64,000 bases of DNA from Pirellulales bacterium (GTDB lineage Bacteria; Planctomycetota; Planctomycetia; Pirellulales; Thermoguttaceae), in assembly GCA_016931995.1 (NCBI GenBank), contig JAFGDS010000142.1, positions 62,001 to 126,000 of the forward strand. Reading direction: 5' to 3'. The translations under genes were made by a program, and so were the position numbers. The notes below the pieces were generated by a model. That model saw only the letters and a list, made by a program, of their open reading frames with translations. It had not been told where the DNA came from and ran no database searches. Each line of letters starts with the position of its first letter. Position 1 is the first letter of the stretch. This document shows, one piece after another, positions 1 through 9,029 of the stretch.

Positions 1-924
1 GTCGTTGGGCGAAGGCGCCGGCGCGGCGGCGACCGAAGCGATCGGCTCGGGCGCCGTGGCGTTTGGTTCGTTTTCGCCCTGGCCGGTCGAGTCCAACGGC
101 GTCGCGCTGGCCGTCGACGCCGCGTCCTTGATCCGGACGTCGAACGCCCGCCGGGCGGAAAGGCCGCCGGGCCCCGCCTCGGACACGGCCACGGTGATGC
201 GGTACGTCTTGCCCGGGGCGGCATCGCGCGGCGTCCAGGTGAACGCGCCGGTCTTCGCGTCGATCCTTGCCCCATCCGGCGGATGGCCCGAGAGTCGGAA
301 CGTCAACTCGCGGGCGGGATCGTCGGGGTCTTCCGCCGTTGCGGTGAAGTGGACCGGCGCGCCGGGCGCAACGGTGACCGACTCGATCGGGTCGAGCTTC
401 GGCGGGCGATTCACCTCGGCCACGGCGATCTCGAACGTGGCCTCCGCCTGCTGGTCGCCGGCGGCCACGCCCAGGCGAACGCGGTATTGCCCCGGGCCCT
501 GCCGTTCGTTGGGCGTCCACGAGAATTCGCCCGTCGCGACGTTCACCTTCGCGCCGGCGGGCCCTTCGATCAAACGGAACGTTCGCCCGTCGCGGCCGGC
601 CGCTGGATCGACCAGTTGCGGCGTGAAGGTGAGCGTGGCCAGCTCGTCCATGGCGACGTCGTCGATCGGCCGCAGCGCCAGCGGCCCCGGCCGGCCCAAC
701 GTGGAGAACGCGACGACAAGAACGATCGCTCCGGCGACCGCCAAACCGCCGACCATCAGCCACGGCGCCAACCGCGAGAAGGTTCCCCCTCGCCGTCCAG
801 CGGCCGCGCGCGCGACGCGATCCGAGGTGTCGATCTGGACGACCGGGGAAATAACGGGCGGGCTACTGCCGGGCGAGGCGCTCGTCCGCGAGGGTCGATC
901 CCGGTCGGAGGACGCGCCAGGCAT
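1..924 (-). CDS. Membrane-anchored Ig/cadherin-like protein, 3' end outside window
   Basis: The frame starts at an ATG (complement of 922-924) and stays open to the left edge, so the C-terminus is missing; 308 codons are visible. After a cytoplasmic Ser/Pro/Arg-rich stretch of about 50 residues there is one hydrophobic segment (WLMVGGLAVAGAIVLVVAF). Two or more repeats with the pattern G-F-W-T-P-x-(D/N)-E follow (GEFSWTPNERQGPGQYRV, GAFTWTPRDAAPGKTYRI), which are typical of putative Ig (He_PIG/cadherin-like) domains. It is probably a type II membrane protein with an extracytoplasmic beta-sandwich stalk. Ligand unknown. No operon partner is visible. Confidence 0.75.
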   Translation of the reverse strand, partial: MPGASSDRDRPSRTSASPGSSPPVISPVVQIDTSDRVARAAAGRRGGTFSRLAPWLMVGGLAVAGAIVLVVAFSTLGRPGPLALRPIDDVAMDELATLTFTPQLVDPAAGRDGRTFRLIEGPAGAKVNVATGEFSWTPNERQGPGQYRVRLGVAAGDQQAEATFEIAVAEVNRPPKLDPIESVTVAPGAPVHFTATAEDPDDPARELTFRLSGHPPDGARIDAKTGAFTWTPRDAAPGKTYRITVAVSEAGPGGLSARRAFDVRIKDAASTASATPLDSTGQGENEPNATAPEPIASVAAAPAPSPND

Positions 925-983
925 GCCAGTCTCTGCTCCTCTTGGGAAAAGCCTCCTTTTATTCTAATCCAGCCGGGCGCGGC

Positions 984-1083
984 GTGCCACTGCTGGCTTG
1001 TCCAGCAGTGCCGGCGAATCCTGGGGGAGAAAAGGGCGGATTCCGGGGGAGAAACGCTGCCGGACAAGCCAGCAGTGGCACAC
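984..1083. repeat. Inverted pair of CTGCTGGnnnnnCCAGCAG palindromic repeats
   Basis: Two copies of a dispersed palindrome (GCCACTGCTGGCTTGTCCAG at 987-1006 and its diverged complement at 1055-1083) face each other across about 45 bp that also match in inverted orientation. Other copies lie near 22686, 40959, 54612 and 57030. The position downstream of the PEP-CTERM gene would allow a terminator role. Confidence 0.8.
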
Positions 1084-1116
1084 CCAAAGCGGCCGCAACG
1101 CATTTCCAAACACGTT

Positions 1117-2118
1117 CTAACGGCCGGCCCGGCGGCAAAGCAGGAATCCGCCGAGAATCGCGCCGGCCAGAATCGCCGCGAGCGACGGCTCGGGCACGGC
1201 CGCCGTCGGGCCGGAACCGTCCCGCCAGTTGGCCGCGAGGACGGCAAGATCCAGGTCGTCCACGTGCCCGTCGCCGTTGAAATCGCCTTGTCCCCAACCC
1301 ACCCCGGAGGTCTTCAGCCAGTTGGCCGCGACGAGCGCGGCGTCGTGTTTGTCGACGGTCCCGTCGTCGTTTGCGTCGCCGGGAACCCGCGAGATGGTCC
1401 GCGAGAACTGGCCGGACACGGCCAACAGCCCGTCGCCCCATACTCGCGCGCGGACCGTGTATCCTCCGATCACGGTGGTGAGGAAGTTGGACTCCGGCAC
1501 CGCGACGGGCAGCGTCATATTGACGTTGTACGTCGCCTGGGCGCCGGAGATGCCCGCCAGCGCCGCGGCAATCGTCCCGGTCCCGGCTCCATTGGCCGTA
1601 AGGGGATCCGCGGCCTGATCCGCGTCGAAGGGCGTCATCGCGCCGAAGATCGGCCCTTCGCCGTAGACGTGGAACACGCCCGCGTTGGTAATCACCCGGT
1701 GGTCCGCGCCGTTGAACTGCCCGGCGACCACGTGACTTGGGGGGCTGGGCGTTTGCGCCGTGGCGCCGATGCCGTCGCCTTGCGCGTGCACTTGGCCCAA
1801 GAGGTCGCCGAAATCGAGCGCGTAGTGCGCATCGCTAAGCCAAATTTGTCCCCCGGTGATCGTCAGGCCATTGACGTTGGACACGGCGTGCGTGGCCGGA
1901 TCGAAATCGAGGTCCACGTCCACCAGAAGATTGCCGGTCACCTCCATCGTCTGGAGTTGCGACACGGCGCCGAACCCGACCACCTCAACCGCAAAAGTGA
2001 GGTTTACCACGTTCTCGGTCGACGTGGCCGACGTACACGCGAGGTCGGTCGAGACGGTCACGGCCCAGGCGGGCACGGCGGCCAGGAGAAGCCCCAACGC
2101 AAGAGCAAATCGAACCAT
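1117..2118 (-). CDS. Secreted dockerin-repeat PEP-CTERM protein
   Basis: About 333 residues from the ATG at 2118, which has GGGAGG upstream; an upstream in-frame start at 2184 would spoil the signal peptide. A signal peptide (MVRFALALGLLLAAVPAWA) leads to a beta-rich body of unknown function. A dockerin-like pair of calcium loops follows (GDANDDGTVDKHDAALVAANW, then GDFNGDGHVDDLDLAVLAANW). The C-terminus is a PEP-CTERM sorting tag: VPEP, a hydrophobic helix and CRRAGR. Known family behaviour is export, then processing by exosortase and anchoring or release at the surface. It stands alone, with its own promoter region presumably in 2119-2250. Confidence 0.85.
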   Translation of the reverse strand: MVRFALALGLLLAAVPAWAVTVSTDLACTSATSTENVVNLTFAVEVVGFGAVSQLQTMEVTGNLLVDVDLDFDPATHAVSNVNGLTITGGQIWLSDAHYALDFGDLLGQVHAQGDGIGATAQTPSPPSHVVAGQFNGADHRVITNAGVFHVYGEGPIFGAMTPFDADQAADPLTANGAGTGTIAAALAGISGAQATYNVNMTLPVAVPESNFLTTVIGGYTVRARVWGDGLLAVSGQFSRTISRVPGDANDDGTVDKHDAALVAANWLKTSGVGWGQGDFNGDGHVDDLDLAVLAANWRDGSGPTAAVPEPSLAAILAGAILGGFLLCRRAGR

Positions 2119-2253
2119 GTGTCGTCCCTCCCCGTTATTTGCCAAGGAAGCGGAAGCCTCCGTGCCAGACGGTCGCGGGAACACAGCAGGTTCAATCTAA
2201 CCCCCCCCACGGGAAAAGTCAACGATACAAATACCCCCTGCGAGGTAACCTCG

Positions 2254-2643
2254 TCAGACCGCGACAAGCGACGCCGCAGCGAGCCGCGGATGGAACCAAT
2301 CCTGGGCTTCCTCGACGTCGCAGTGCTCGAAATACCGCACCTCCGCCTCGGGAAAAACGGCCTTGGCGAATCGGGTCATGCAGACGCTCCATGCCCAATC
2401 GCCCACGATCGCGCAGCGCCGGATCTCGCGGCAGCGACACACGGCGAATCGCGTCTCGTCGACCAGGGCGCCCGGTTCGACCCCGTCGAACCCAGCCAGC
2501 TCGATCCAACAGCGGTCGCTGCCGTGCTTGGCGATGAATTGCTCCAATCGCGCGACCAGTTGCGTGTAGTCCTCGTGGGATAGGCGGTCGCGCGCCGTGA
2601 CGCGGACCACGCCCTCGGGAGAGGGTTCAAGCACCTCAAACAT
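2254..2643 (-). CDS. SpoIIAA-like (STAS-type) small protein
   Basis: 129 residues from the ATG at 2643, which has AGGAG seven bases upstream (a longer frame reaches 2841 but is low-complexity and lacks a ribosome site). The start MFEVLEPSPEGVVRVTARDRL and the later IELAGFDGVEP resemble the SpoIIAA-like family, cytosolic proteins with a STAS-related fold found widely in planctomycetes. No phosphorylatable Ser of true anti-sigma antagonists can be assigned. Function unknown; family assignment moderately sure. Confidence 0.65.
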   Translation of the reverse strand: MFEVLEPSPEGVVRVTARDRLSHEDYTQLVARLEQFIAKHGSDRCWIELAGFDGVEPGALVDETRFAVCRCREIRRCAIVGDWAWSVCMTRFAKAVFPEAEVRYFEHCDVEEAQDWFHPRLAAASLVAV

Positions 2644-3206
2644 GATGGAACTCCTATCGGCGAACGCCGCGGTTGCGTCAGACAGAGTGGCAAGACAACG
2701 ATAAGGAGGCGGGCGGAAGGACGCCCGGAAAAGCACGCCTTTAAGTAACTTTAGCTCATTCCGACCCGATCTCGCGCGGGCAGCCCCACCCGCGGTTATC
2801 CAAGGACGCCACGTTCCCGGCGCAGCCCCGCCAGCCCGCACGACACGATCTCTTAAATCCCCCCACGCGAAGTATTTCGGTCGCGTCGCGGGCGTTTTTC
2901 CGCTGTCGGATCTTCACCAGGCCGCCGTTTCGCCGGGTCAGCTCAACCGCCTTTTTGTGGAAGCTGAGCCCCAGACAAGCCAGCCATCGCCATCCACCCT
3001 GTCGGAACCCGATGTTTGTGGAGCCTGCAATTCAGAACGAAGAGATAAAGTGGATGGTTTGCGTAATTGATGCCGATAACGTAGACTGCCCGGTTTCGCG
3101 GTCGTCGTTGGCCTGAGCCTTGGCACGGGCTTCGGCGGTCGGTCCCGCGCATTTTTTTGACCATCTCAAGGGCCGCATTTTGAATGTGGCCTCGACGCGA
3201 GTCGCC
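2644..3206. other. Intergenic region, no convincing gene
   Basis: About 560 bp between divergent genes. Only short frames with unlikely composition occur. It must hold the promoters of both neighbours, but I could not pick out convincing -35/-10 boxes. Confidence 0.5.
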
Positions 3207-3764
3207 ATGGACGTCGCACTACCCCATTACCGACTGTATTCGGAGTGCGTTTCTGGCGAGGAGCCGGGCCGGTGGCGGTTCGTCTTGCGGGAGGCGGACG
3301 GCCGCCAGCGCCTCGTCGCCAGCGACGTGGAGCCGGGCGTGCATGGGCAGCGGCTGGAGCTGCTCAGCGCGGTGCGGGGACTCGAGGCGCTGGACCGACC
3401 CTGTCGGGTTACGTTGATCACCCCGAGCATCTACGTTCGTGAGGGGATACGATACGGCTTGGAAGACTGGAAGACGAACGATTGGCGTTGGGAGTCGTTC
3501 GGGCGGATGGTACCAGTGAAAAATGGCGATCTTTGGCGTCGGGTGGACCAGGCGATGCAGTTTCACCGGGTGGAATGCGTCACTTGGCGGCTGGACCCAG
3601 CTCACCCGACCCTCGTTGCCACGTCGGCCCACGTTTTCCGGCGTTTGCGCGAGCCCCTCTGGCGGCGGTGGCGGTATCGCCTGTTTCGGCTTTGGGTCCG
3701 GTCGCGTCGCCGGGTGACGGCCGGGTTGCGGGAGTTGGCCCAGGCGGCGGCCGTCTGTTTCTGA
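3207..3764 (+). CDS. RNase HI-like protein lacking catalytic residues
   Basis: 185 residues from the ATG at 3207; an upstream TTG at 3120 is possible but adds an unlikely N-terminus. The order of elements follows RNase HI: HYRLYSECV for the first strand, QRLELLSAVRGLEAL for the helix carrying the conserved Glu, LITPSIYVREGI for the strand before helix C, and WKTNDWRWESFGRMVPVKNGDLW for the basic region. The first Asp of FTDGS is replaced by Glu (YSECV), the Asp of the TDS motif by Pro (TPS), and the final Asp region is absent. RNA hydrolysis therefore seems lost; hybrid binding may remain. It precedes glgB on the same strand by about 145 bp, with no obvious functional link. Confidence 0.7.
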   Translation: MDVALPHYRLYSECVSGEEPGRWRFVLREADGRQRLVASDVEPGVHGQRLELLSAVRGLEALDRPCRVTLITPSIYVREGIRYGLEDWKTNDWRWESFGRMVPVKNGDLWRRVDQAMQFHRVECVTWRLDPAHPTLVATSAHVFRRLREPLWRRWRYRLFRLWVRSRRRVTAGLRELAQAAAVCF

Positions 3765-3897
3765 CGGTGCCTGGCGAATTGGGAAAGACGGGGGTAGATT
3801 GGCTATCATGGAGAATGGGTTCGTTGGGTGTCCGGCAACAGAGCGGCCCCGGTTGAACCGGGTCGAATGAGGCATCGCTGGCGGACCGTCAGGATGC

Positions 3898-3904
3898 AAG
3901 GAGG
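3898..3904 (+). promoter_or_regulatory. Strong Shine-Dalgarno deciding the glgB start
   Basis: AAGGAGG lies six bases before the GTG at 3911 and directly abuts the GTG at 3905, so 3911 is the better start. Confidence 0.7.
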
Positions 3905-3910
3905 GTGTGC

Positions 3911-6118
3911 GTGCGTACGACGGTGACGTTGGACAGGATCCATCAGCTCGTGGAGGGGAGAGAGGAAAACCCGTTTTCGCTGCTCGGGCCCCATCCGGTG
4001 GTCGAGGCGGGCTTGCCGGCGGTGGCGATTCGCGCGTTTCTTCCCCAATCGAGCCAGGCGTGGATTGTCGGCCCTGGCCACGCCCAGGTGACGCGGCCCA
4101 TGCGGCGGATCCATCCGGCCGGGCTCTACGAGGCGATTTGTCCGGCGTCGGAGTTGAACGGGTCGGGCTATATGCTGCGGGTTGCCGGGGAAGGGGGAGA
4201 GAATTCCGTCATGCACGATCCTTACGCGTTCCCGCACGTACTGTCCGATTACGATCTCCATCTGTTGAACGAGGGCACGCACTGGAGGCTCTACGAGCGG
4301 CTGGGCGCCCATCCGTGCTCGATCGACGGCGTCGACGGCGTGAGTTTCGCCGTCTGGGCGCCCAACGCCACGAGCGTGAGCTTGGTGGGTGATTTCAACG
4401 CCTGGGACGGCCGACGCCACCCCATGCACAAACACGTCCCCGGCGGCTTCTGGGAGCTGTTCGTGCCGGGTTTGAGCGAGGGCACGCTCTACAAGTTCCG
4501 CATCCGCCAACGCGATCACGTCTTCGACAAGACCGACCCCATCGGCTTTGCCGCCGAGGTGCCCCCGCGGACCGCCTCGTGCGTCGTGGACCTGAGCCGC
4601 TACCGCTGGCACGATCAGCAATGGATGGAGCGCCGGCCCAAGGTTAATTGGCTCGAGGAGCCCTTGTCGTTCTACGAGGTGCATCTGGGCAGTTGGAAGC
4701 GGCCCGGCGACGATCCGAGCCGGTGGCTCACCTACCGGGAGCTCGCCCATCAGTTGGTCGATTACTGCAAGGAGATGGGCTATTCGCACATCGAGCTTCT
4801 GCCCGTCGCCGAGCATCCTTTTTCGGGGAGCTGGGGTTATCAGACGGTGGGTTACTACGCCGTCACCAGCCGGTACGGCACGCCGCACGACTTCATGTAT
4901 TTCGTCGATCTGTGCCACCAGAACGACATCGGCGTGGTGCTCGACTGGGTGCCCGGCCATTTCCCCCGCGACGGCCACGGCCTGCACCGCTTCGACGGCA
5001 CGGCGCTGTACGAGCACGCCGATCCGCGCCAGGGCGAGCATCGCGACTGGGGCACGATGATCTTCAACTACGGCCGGCACGAGGTCCGCAACTTCCTCGT
5101 GAGCAACGCCCTGTTCTGGTTCGACAAGTACCACATCGACGGCGTCCGCGTCGACGCGGTCGCCTCGATGCTCTATCTCGACTACAGCCGCCAAGAAGGC
5201 GAGTGGATTCCCAACCAATACGGCGGGCGCGAGAACATCGAGGCCATCGATTTCATCAAGCAGCTCAACGAGCAGGCCCACGCCCAGTATCCCGGCGTGC
5301 TGACCATCGCCGAGGAGTCAACCGCCTGGGGAGGCGTCTCGCGGCCCACGTACGTCGGCGGGCTGGGCTTCAGCTTGAAATGGAACATGGGCTGGATGAA
5401 CGACACGCTCAACTACATCCGCCACGATCCCGTCCACCGCAAGTACCACCACGACGAACTCACGTTCAGCCTCATCTACGCCTTCCACGAGAACTTCGTT
5501 TTGCCCTTCTCCCACGACGAAGTCGTTCACGGCAAGGGTTCCATGCTCGACCGCGTGCCCGGCGACCTGTGGCAGAAGTTCGCCAATTTGCGGCTGGTGT
5601 ACAGCTACATGTGGACCCATCCCGGCAAGAAGCTGCTATTCATGGGCAGCGACATCGGCCAGTGGAACGAGTGGAACTACGACGCCGGCCTGCAATGGGA
5701 CCTGATGCAGTGGGCGTCGCACCAGGGTTTGCAGCGGTGCGTGGCCGACTTGAACCGCCTCTACCGGCGCGAGTTGGCGCTGCACCAGTTGGATTTCGAC
5801 TGGCGGGGATTCGAGTGGATCGACTGCCACGATCACGAAGAGAGCGTGCTGACCTTCATCCGCCGGGCGAAGGACCCCGACGACTTCCTCGTCGTCTGCT
5901 GCAACTTCACGCCCGTGCCAAGGGCCGGTTACCGCGTGGGCGTGCCGCGGCTCGGGTGGTACGACGAGATTTTCAACAGCGACTCCACGTACTACACGGG
6001 CTCGAACGTGGGCAACGGCCCGGGCATCCAGGCGGAGGACTACGCGAGCCACGGCCGGCCGGCCTCGCTGTGCGTGACGTTGCCCCCGCTGGCCACGGTG
6101 ATTCTCAAGCCGGCGTAA
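3911..6118 (+). CDS. glgB: 1,4-alpha-glucan branching enzyme
   Basis: 735 residues, the usual length for a GlgB with the extra N1 domain. It makes alpha-1,6 branches in glycogen by cutting and transferring alpha-1,4 chains. Residues 10-110 form N1 ([12 protein letters not shown]), about 110-220 the CBM48 module ([25 protein letters not shown]), then the GH13 barrel. The catalytic Asp is in [18 protein letters not shown], the Glu in [10 protein letters not shown] and the third acid in [12 protein letters not shown]. The C-terminal beta domain ends in a leucine/pro-rich stretch just before the stop. No other glycogen gene is adjacent. The start was chosen from the ribosome-binding site. Confidence 0.97.
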   Translation: MRTTVTLDRIHQLVEGREENPFSLLGPHPVVEAGLPAVAIRAFLPQSSQAWIVGPGHAQVTRPMRRIHPAGLYEAICPASELNGSGYMLRVAGEGGENSVMHDPYAFPHVLSDYDLHLLNEGTHWRLYERLGAHPCSIDGVDGVSFAVWAPNATSVSLVGDFNAWDGRRHPMHKHVPGGFWELFVPGLSEGTLYKFRIRQRDHVFDKTDPIGFAAEVPPRTASCVVDLSRYRWHDQQWMERRPKVNWLEEPLSFYEVHLGSWKRPGDDPSRWLTYRELAHQLVDYCKEMGYSHIELLPVAEHPFSGSWGYQTVGYYAVTSRYGTPHDFMYFVDLCHQNDIGVVLDWVPGHFPRDGHGLHRFDGTALYEHADPRQGEHRDWGTMIFNYGRHEVRNFLVSNALFWFDKYHIDGVRVDAVASMLYLDYSRQEGEWIPNQYGGRENIEAIDFIKQLNEQAHAQYPGVLTIAEESTAWGGVSRPTYVGGLGFSLKWNMGWMNDTLNYIRHDPVHRKYHHDELTFSLIYAFHENFVLPFSHDEVVHGKGSMLDRVPGDLWQKFANLRLVYSYMWTHPGKKLLFMGSDIGQWNEWNYDAGLQWDLMQWASHQGLQRCVADLNRLYRRELALHQLDFDWRGFEWIDCHDHEESVLTFIRRAKDPDDFLVVCCNFTPVPRAGYRVGVPRLGWYDEIFNSDSTYYTGSNVGNGPGIQAEDYASHGRPASLCVTLPPLATVILKPA

Positions 6119-6170
6119 CGTTCGTCGCGGCCGCGCATGCCGCCGATCCGCCAACGTCCCCTCGCCACGC

Positions 6171-6203
6171 GATCCCCTCTCCCGCGGCGCGGGAGAGGGG
6201 ATC
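6171..6203. terminator. Perfect hairpin between convergent genes
   Basis: Fifteen-base arms (GATCCCCTCTCCCGC at 6171-6185 and its complement at 6189-6203) enclose a 3-base loop. It sits between the stops of glgB and the facing lipoprotein gene, the place for a two-way terminator, although no T-run follows. The core belongs to a dispersed family also seen at 39098, 40856 and 58365. Confidence 0.6.
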
Positions 6204-6216
6204 TCTGTTCCGGCCC

Positions 6217-6621
6217 CTATCGCCCGGACGACTTCAGCTCGAAGTCGTACGTGGACTGGCCGCTGGTGATCTCGGTCCGGAGGGTCGTGTTCGTGTTGTA
6301 GCACGGCGGGACCAGCGGCTTGACGTCCTCGATCATCGGGCTGTCGGGGTGCTCGGTAAAACGGCGCTTGCCGATCACTTTTCCGCCCGTGATGCGCACC
6401 GTCTTTTGTCCCGTCGTCACCGGCGCCTCGTACTTTCCGTCGGTGATGGTGGCCGCCGCGATCGGTCCCTTGCCGTCGGACGGCTCGAAAGTGATGTCGC
6501 CCCGTTCCAGCGGCACTCCATCGACCGTGACGGTTCCGTGGATCGCGGTCAACCCATCGCCCCCGCAGCCCAGCGCGGTCAACAACAACGCGGACGCCAT
6601 CGCCGCCGCGAATCGTTTCAT
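6217..6621 (-). CDS. Small lipoprotein with carboxypeptidase-regulatory-like fold
   Basis: 134 residues from the ATG at 6621. The N-terminus MKRFAAAMASALLLTALGCGG is a lipoprotein signal with the lipobox ALGC. The body (IHGTVTVDGVPLERGDITFEP) has the G-x-V-x-x-(D/G)-G-x-P-L pattern of carboxypeptidase regulatory-like beta-sandwiches. Such lipoproteins commonly follow DUF1559 genes in planctomycetes, and here one lies 80 bp upstream, so the two are probably co-transcribed. Role unknown. Confidence 0.8.
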   Translation of the reverse strand: MKRFAAAMASALLLTALGCGGDGLTAIHGTVTVDGVPLERGDITFEPSDGKGPIAAATITDGKYEAPVTTGQKTVRITGGKVIGKRRFTEHPDSPMIEDVKPLVPPCYNTNTTLRTEITSGQSTYDFELKSSGR

Positions 6622-6701
6622 GGGATTCCCTTGGACGGAGTCTTGGAAGCTGGTTGGACAGCGCGCGTTGGGCTGGCCGCGTCGCGATCCCGCGGCGGAC
6701 G

Positions 6702-7661
6702 TTATGGGGCGCCGGTTCCGTGATTGTCGGCGCTGTCCATGGAGCTCAGCGCCCTCCACGTCTCGAAGTCGATCGAGTTGTCGACGAAATGGGTCGAGGC
6801 GTCGCCGTGCAGGACGTTGACGCCGCCGGGGTGTTGGCTTCGGGCCGAGACGACAACGGTGCCGGACGGCCTGCACGGCGCCGGGATGTCGGGCGTCGCG
6901 CCGCCGCAGGCCGTGGTGTCGGTACCCGCGTTGGGCGTATACACCGTCATGAACTGGGCGGCGCCGCGGTCGTTGTTGAGGAAATCGCCGCGGAAGTCGA
7001 AGTCGTTATCGTTGTCGGCCTGGATGACCTCGCTCATGAACATGGTGTTCGAGAGCCCGTCGGCGACGTCGGCCACGGACGACTGGCGATTCGTTCCGAA
7101 CGGGCCCACGCGCGGCGGATCGCCGGTGACGAGCGTCCGCTCCTGGGTATAGTCGCAGTATCCCCAACAGACGACATAGTTGCCGCGCGATCGAGGGTAG
7201 CCGTCGGCGTTCCAAAAGCCCACGCGGTCGGAGGGGCAAAAATACACCTCCGAAGTCTCGGCCAACAGGGGCCGGTTTCCCGTCGAATAAAAGCAGTACG
7301 AAAAATTGTACCGGTCAAAGAGACTGGATCGCTCCAGGAACGGCCACAGCGCGATGACGAAGGTGAGGCGGCTGTATTCGCCGTTCGGCCCGCTTCTCGC
7401 GTCCGACGTGACGCAACCTGGCGCGCTCAGGCAGGCGCTGCCCGTGGTGATTCCGGGCGGGAACGCCCGGTTGAGATTCTCGTAGTTCTGCATCGCCAAG
7501 CCCCACTGTTTGAAGTGGTTGCCGCACGACAGACGCCGGGCGGCTTCGCGGGCGGCCTGCACCGCCGGCAAGAGCAAGGCAATGAGGACGCCGATAATGG
7601 CGATGACCACCAGCAGTTCGACGAGCGTGAACGCGCGGCGGGCGGGGGACCGTGTCTTCAC
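6702..7661 (-). CDS. DUF1559 protein with type IV prepilin-like N-terminus
   Basis: 319 residues. A short basic leader is followed by [34 protein letters not shown], a class III signal that prepilin peptidase would cut before Phe, with the +5 Glu present. The C-terminal half carries the DUF1559 hallmark: [17 protein letters not shown] near the end (the H-x9-DG type motif). This family is greatly expanded in planctomycetes, and its members are assumed to be surface or periplasmic pseudopilins. It is followed by a small lipoprotein gene, as usual for the family. Confidence 0.93.
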   Translation of the reverse strand: MKTRSPARRAFTLVELLVVIAIIGVLIALLLPAVQAAREAARRLSCGNHFKQWGLAMQNYENLNRAFPPGITTGSACLSAPGCVTSDARSGPNGEYSRLTFVIALWPFLERSSLFDRYNFSYCFYSTGNRPLLAETSEVYFCPSDRVGFWNADGYPRSRGNYVVCWGYCDYTQERTLVTGDPPRVGPFGTNRQSSVADVADGLSNTMFMSEVIQADNDNDFDFRGDFLNNDRGAAQFMTVYTPNAGTDTTACGGATPDIPAPCRPSGTVVVSARSQHPGGVNVLHGDASTHFVDNSIDFETWRALSSMDSADNHGTGAP

Positions 7662-7733
7662 GAGAGTTCCTTTCCAGTCCGAGCGGAGGGGGGCGTCTTG
7701 CCGGAGACGCCCCCCTCCGGCTCTCGGGAGGTG

Positions 7734-8885
7734 CTACCTACGCTTTCTCCAGAGGAGGCCAAGACCCGCCAGGGTCGCCAGCAACAACGCGGCCGTTCCC
7801 GGCTCGGGGACCGCGGCGGTCGTGGGGCCCGGCCGCCAGTTGGCCGACAGGATCGCCAGGTCCAGATCGTCGACCATGCGGTCGCCGTTCAGGTCGCCCG
7901 CGCGCGCGCCGGCCGTCCCCACGTCGGTTAGCCAGTTCGCGGCGAGGACCGCGGCGTCCTTCTTGTCCACCACGCCGTCGTTATTGGTGTCGCCGACCAC
8001 CGGCTCCGTGTCGTCGGGAGAGCCGATCTGGAAGTTGTCGCTCCAGAAACGGTCGTCGCCGTAGTAGCCGAGGGTCACGACATCGTTGTACAGAGTCATG
8101 CCGGCGAAGGGGTATTCGCTCGTATCCGGGTTGACGATCTGGTCGATGTAGATCGTGCCGCAGGACACTTCGTTGACGAACACCTCGATGGTCCGCGCGC
8201 TAATGTCGACCAGGGCGGCGTAGTTGTACCAGTCGCCGGCGTACGGGATGCCGGTGGTCAAGCCGGTGTTGAATTCGCCGATCTGGTTGTTGTAGATCCC
8301 AATGTCGGGATAGGTCCCGTGATACGCCATCCGGAAGAAGATCGTGATGTTGTTGTTGGCTTCGGCCCAGATCGGGTGCGTGATCTTGTCGCCGAAGCCG
8401 ATGTCCACGCGGTCTGTCGTCTGCACGCCGTCATATTGGATGACGAAACGGTCGCGCAGCCCGTAGCTCATGCCCCAATCGTAATAATACCCGCCGGTCT
8501 GGGTCATGCCGGTGTCGGACCCGGCGCTCGACCCGCCGTACCACGGCGTGGCTCCCGGCAGGGCGGTTTCGTCGCGGGCGATGCTCCAGGCCACATCGGG
8601 CCAGAGCTGGGTGGGATGGCCGTAGCAGTTCTCCACGGCGAGACCCTCGCCCGGCACGCCGTTTTCCGGGTAGTCGACCGTGCTCAGCGGCCAGCCACCG
8701 ACGGCGTCTCGGTCGGGCAGACCGCCGAAGTCGGTTCCGGTGAAGGTGTCGCTGTAGTCCAATATCTTGATCAGCGAAGACGACCCGACCGGCACGCCCG
8801 TGCCGGCCGCCACGACCTGCGACACGGCGATGGCCACGACGATGACGGCCCCCAAGGCCGGCAGCGCCCTCTTTGCGATTCTCAT
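7734..8885 (-). CDS. Secreted PEP-CTERM protein with dockerin repeats, paralogue A
   Basis: 383 residues from the ATG at 8885 with GGAGG eight bases upstream. Signal peptide (RALPALGAVIVVAIAVSQVVAA), then a lectin-like beta domain with SLIKILDYSDTFTGTDFGG and DWGMSYGLRDRFVIQYDGV. Two dockerin-type calcium loops follow (GDTNNDGVVDKKDAAVLAANW, GDLNGDRMVDDLDLAILSANW). The C-terminus is a PEP-CTERM tag (VPEPGTAALLLATLAGLGLLW, then RKRR). The body is closely similar to the next gene, which lacks the dockerin part. Ligand or enzyme activity unknown; concanavalin-like folds of this kind often bind glycans. Confidence 0.85.
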   Translation of the reverse strand: MRIAKRALPALGAVIVVAIAVSQVVAAGTGVPVGSSSLIKILDYSDTFTGTDFGGLPDRDAVGGWPLSTVDYPENGVPGEGLAVENCYGHPTQLWPDVAWSIARDETALPGATPWYGGSSAGSDTGMTQTGGYYYDWGMSYGLRDRFVIQYDGVQTTDRVDIGFGDKITHPIWAEANNNITIFFRMAYHGTYPDIGIYNNQIGEFNTGLTTGIPYAGDWYNYAALVDISARTIEVFVNEVSCGTIYIDQIVNPDTSEYPFAGMTLYNDVVTLGYYGDDRFWSDNFQIGSPDDTEPVVGDTNNDGVVDKKDAAVLAANWLTDVGTAGARAGDLNGDRMVDDLDLAILSANWRPGPTTAAVPEPGTAALLLATLAGLGLLWRKRR

Positions 8886-9029
8886 CTCGAATACCTCCAT
8901 CGGAAGGACAAAACGAACAGGCACCCGCGCCGTCACACGCCGTCTCCCGCCCACGTCGTCAAAACGGGTGAATGAGGCGGGGCGCGCCGAACGGCGCGGG
9001 GGAGCCGCGCGACGCGCCCATCATGCCTC

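Noticed and set aside
5-2583. Long forward frames over the first 2.5 kb
   Set aside because: They are complements of the minus-strand genes. Their products are Arg/Gly/Ala-rich without domains, while the minus strand gives signal peptides, dockerin loops and sorting tags.
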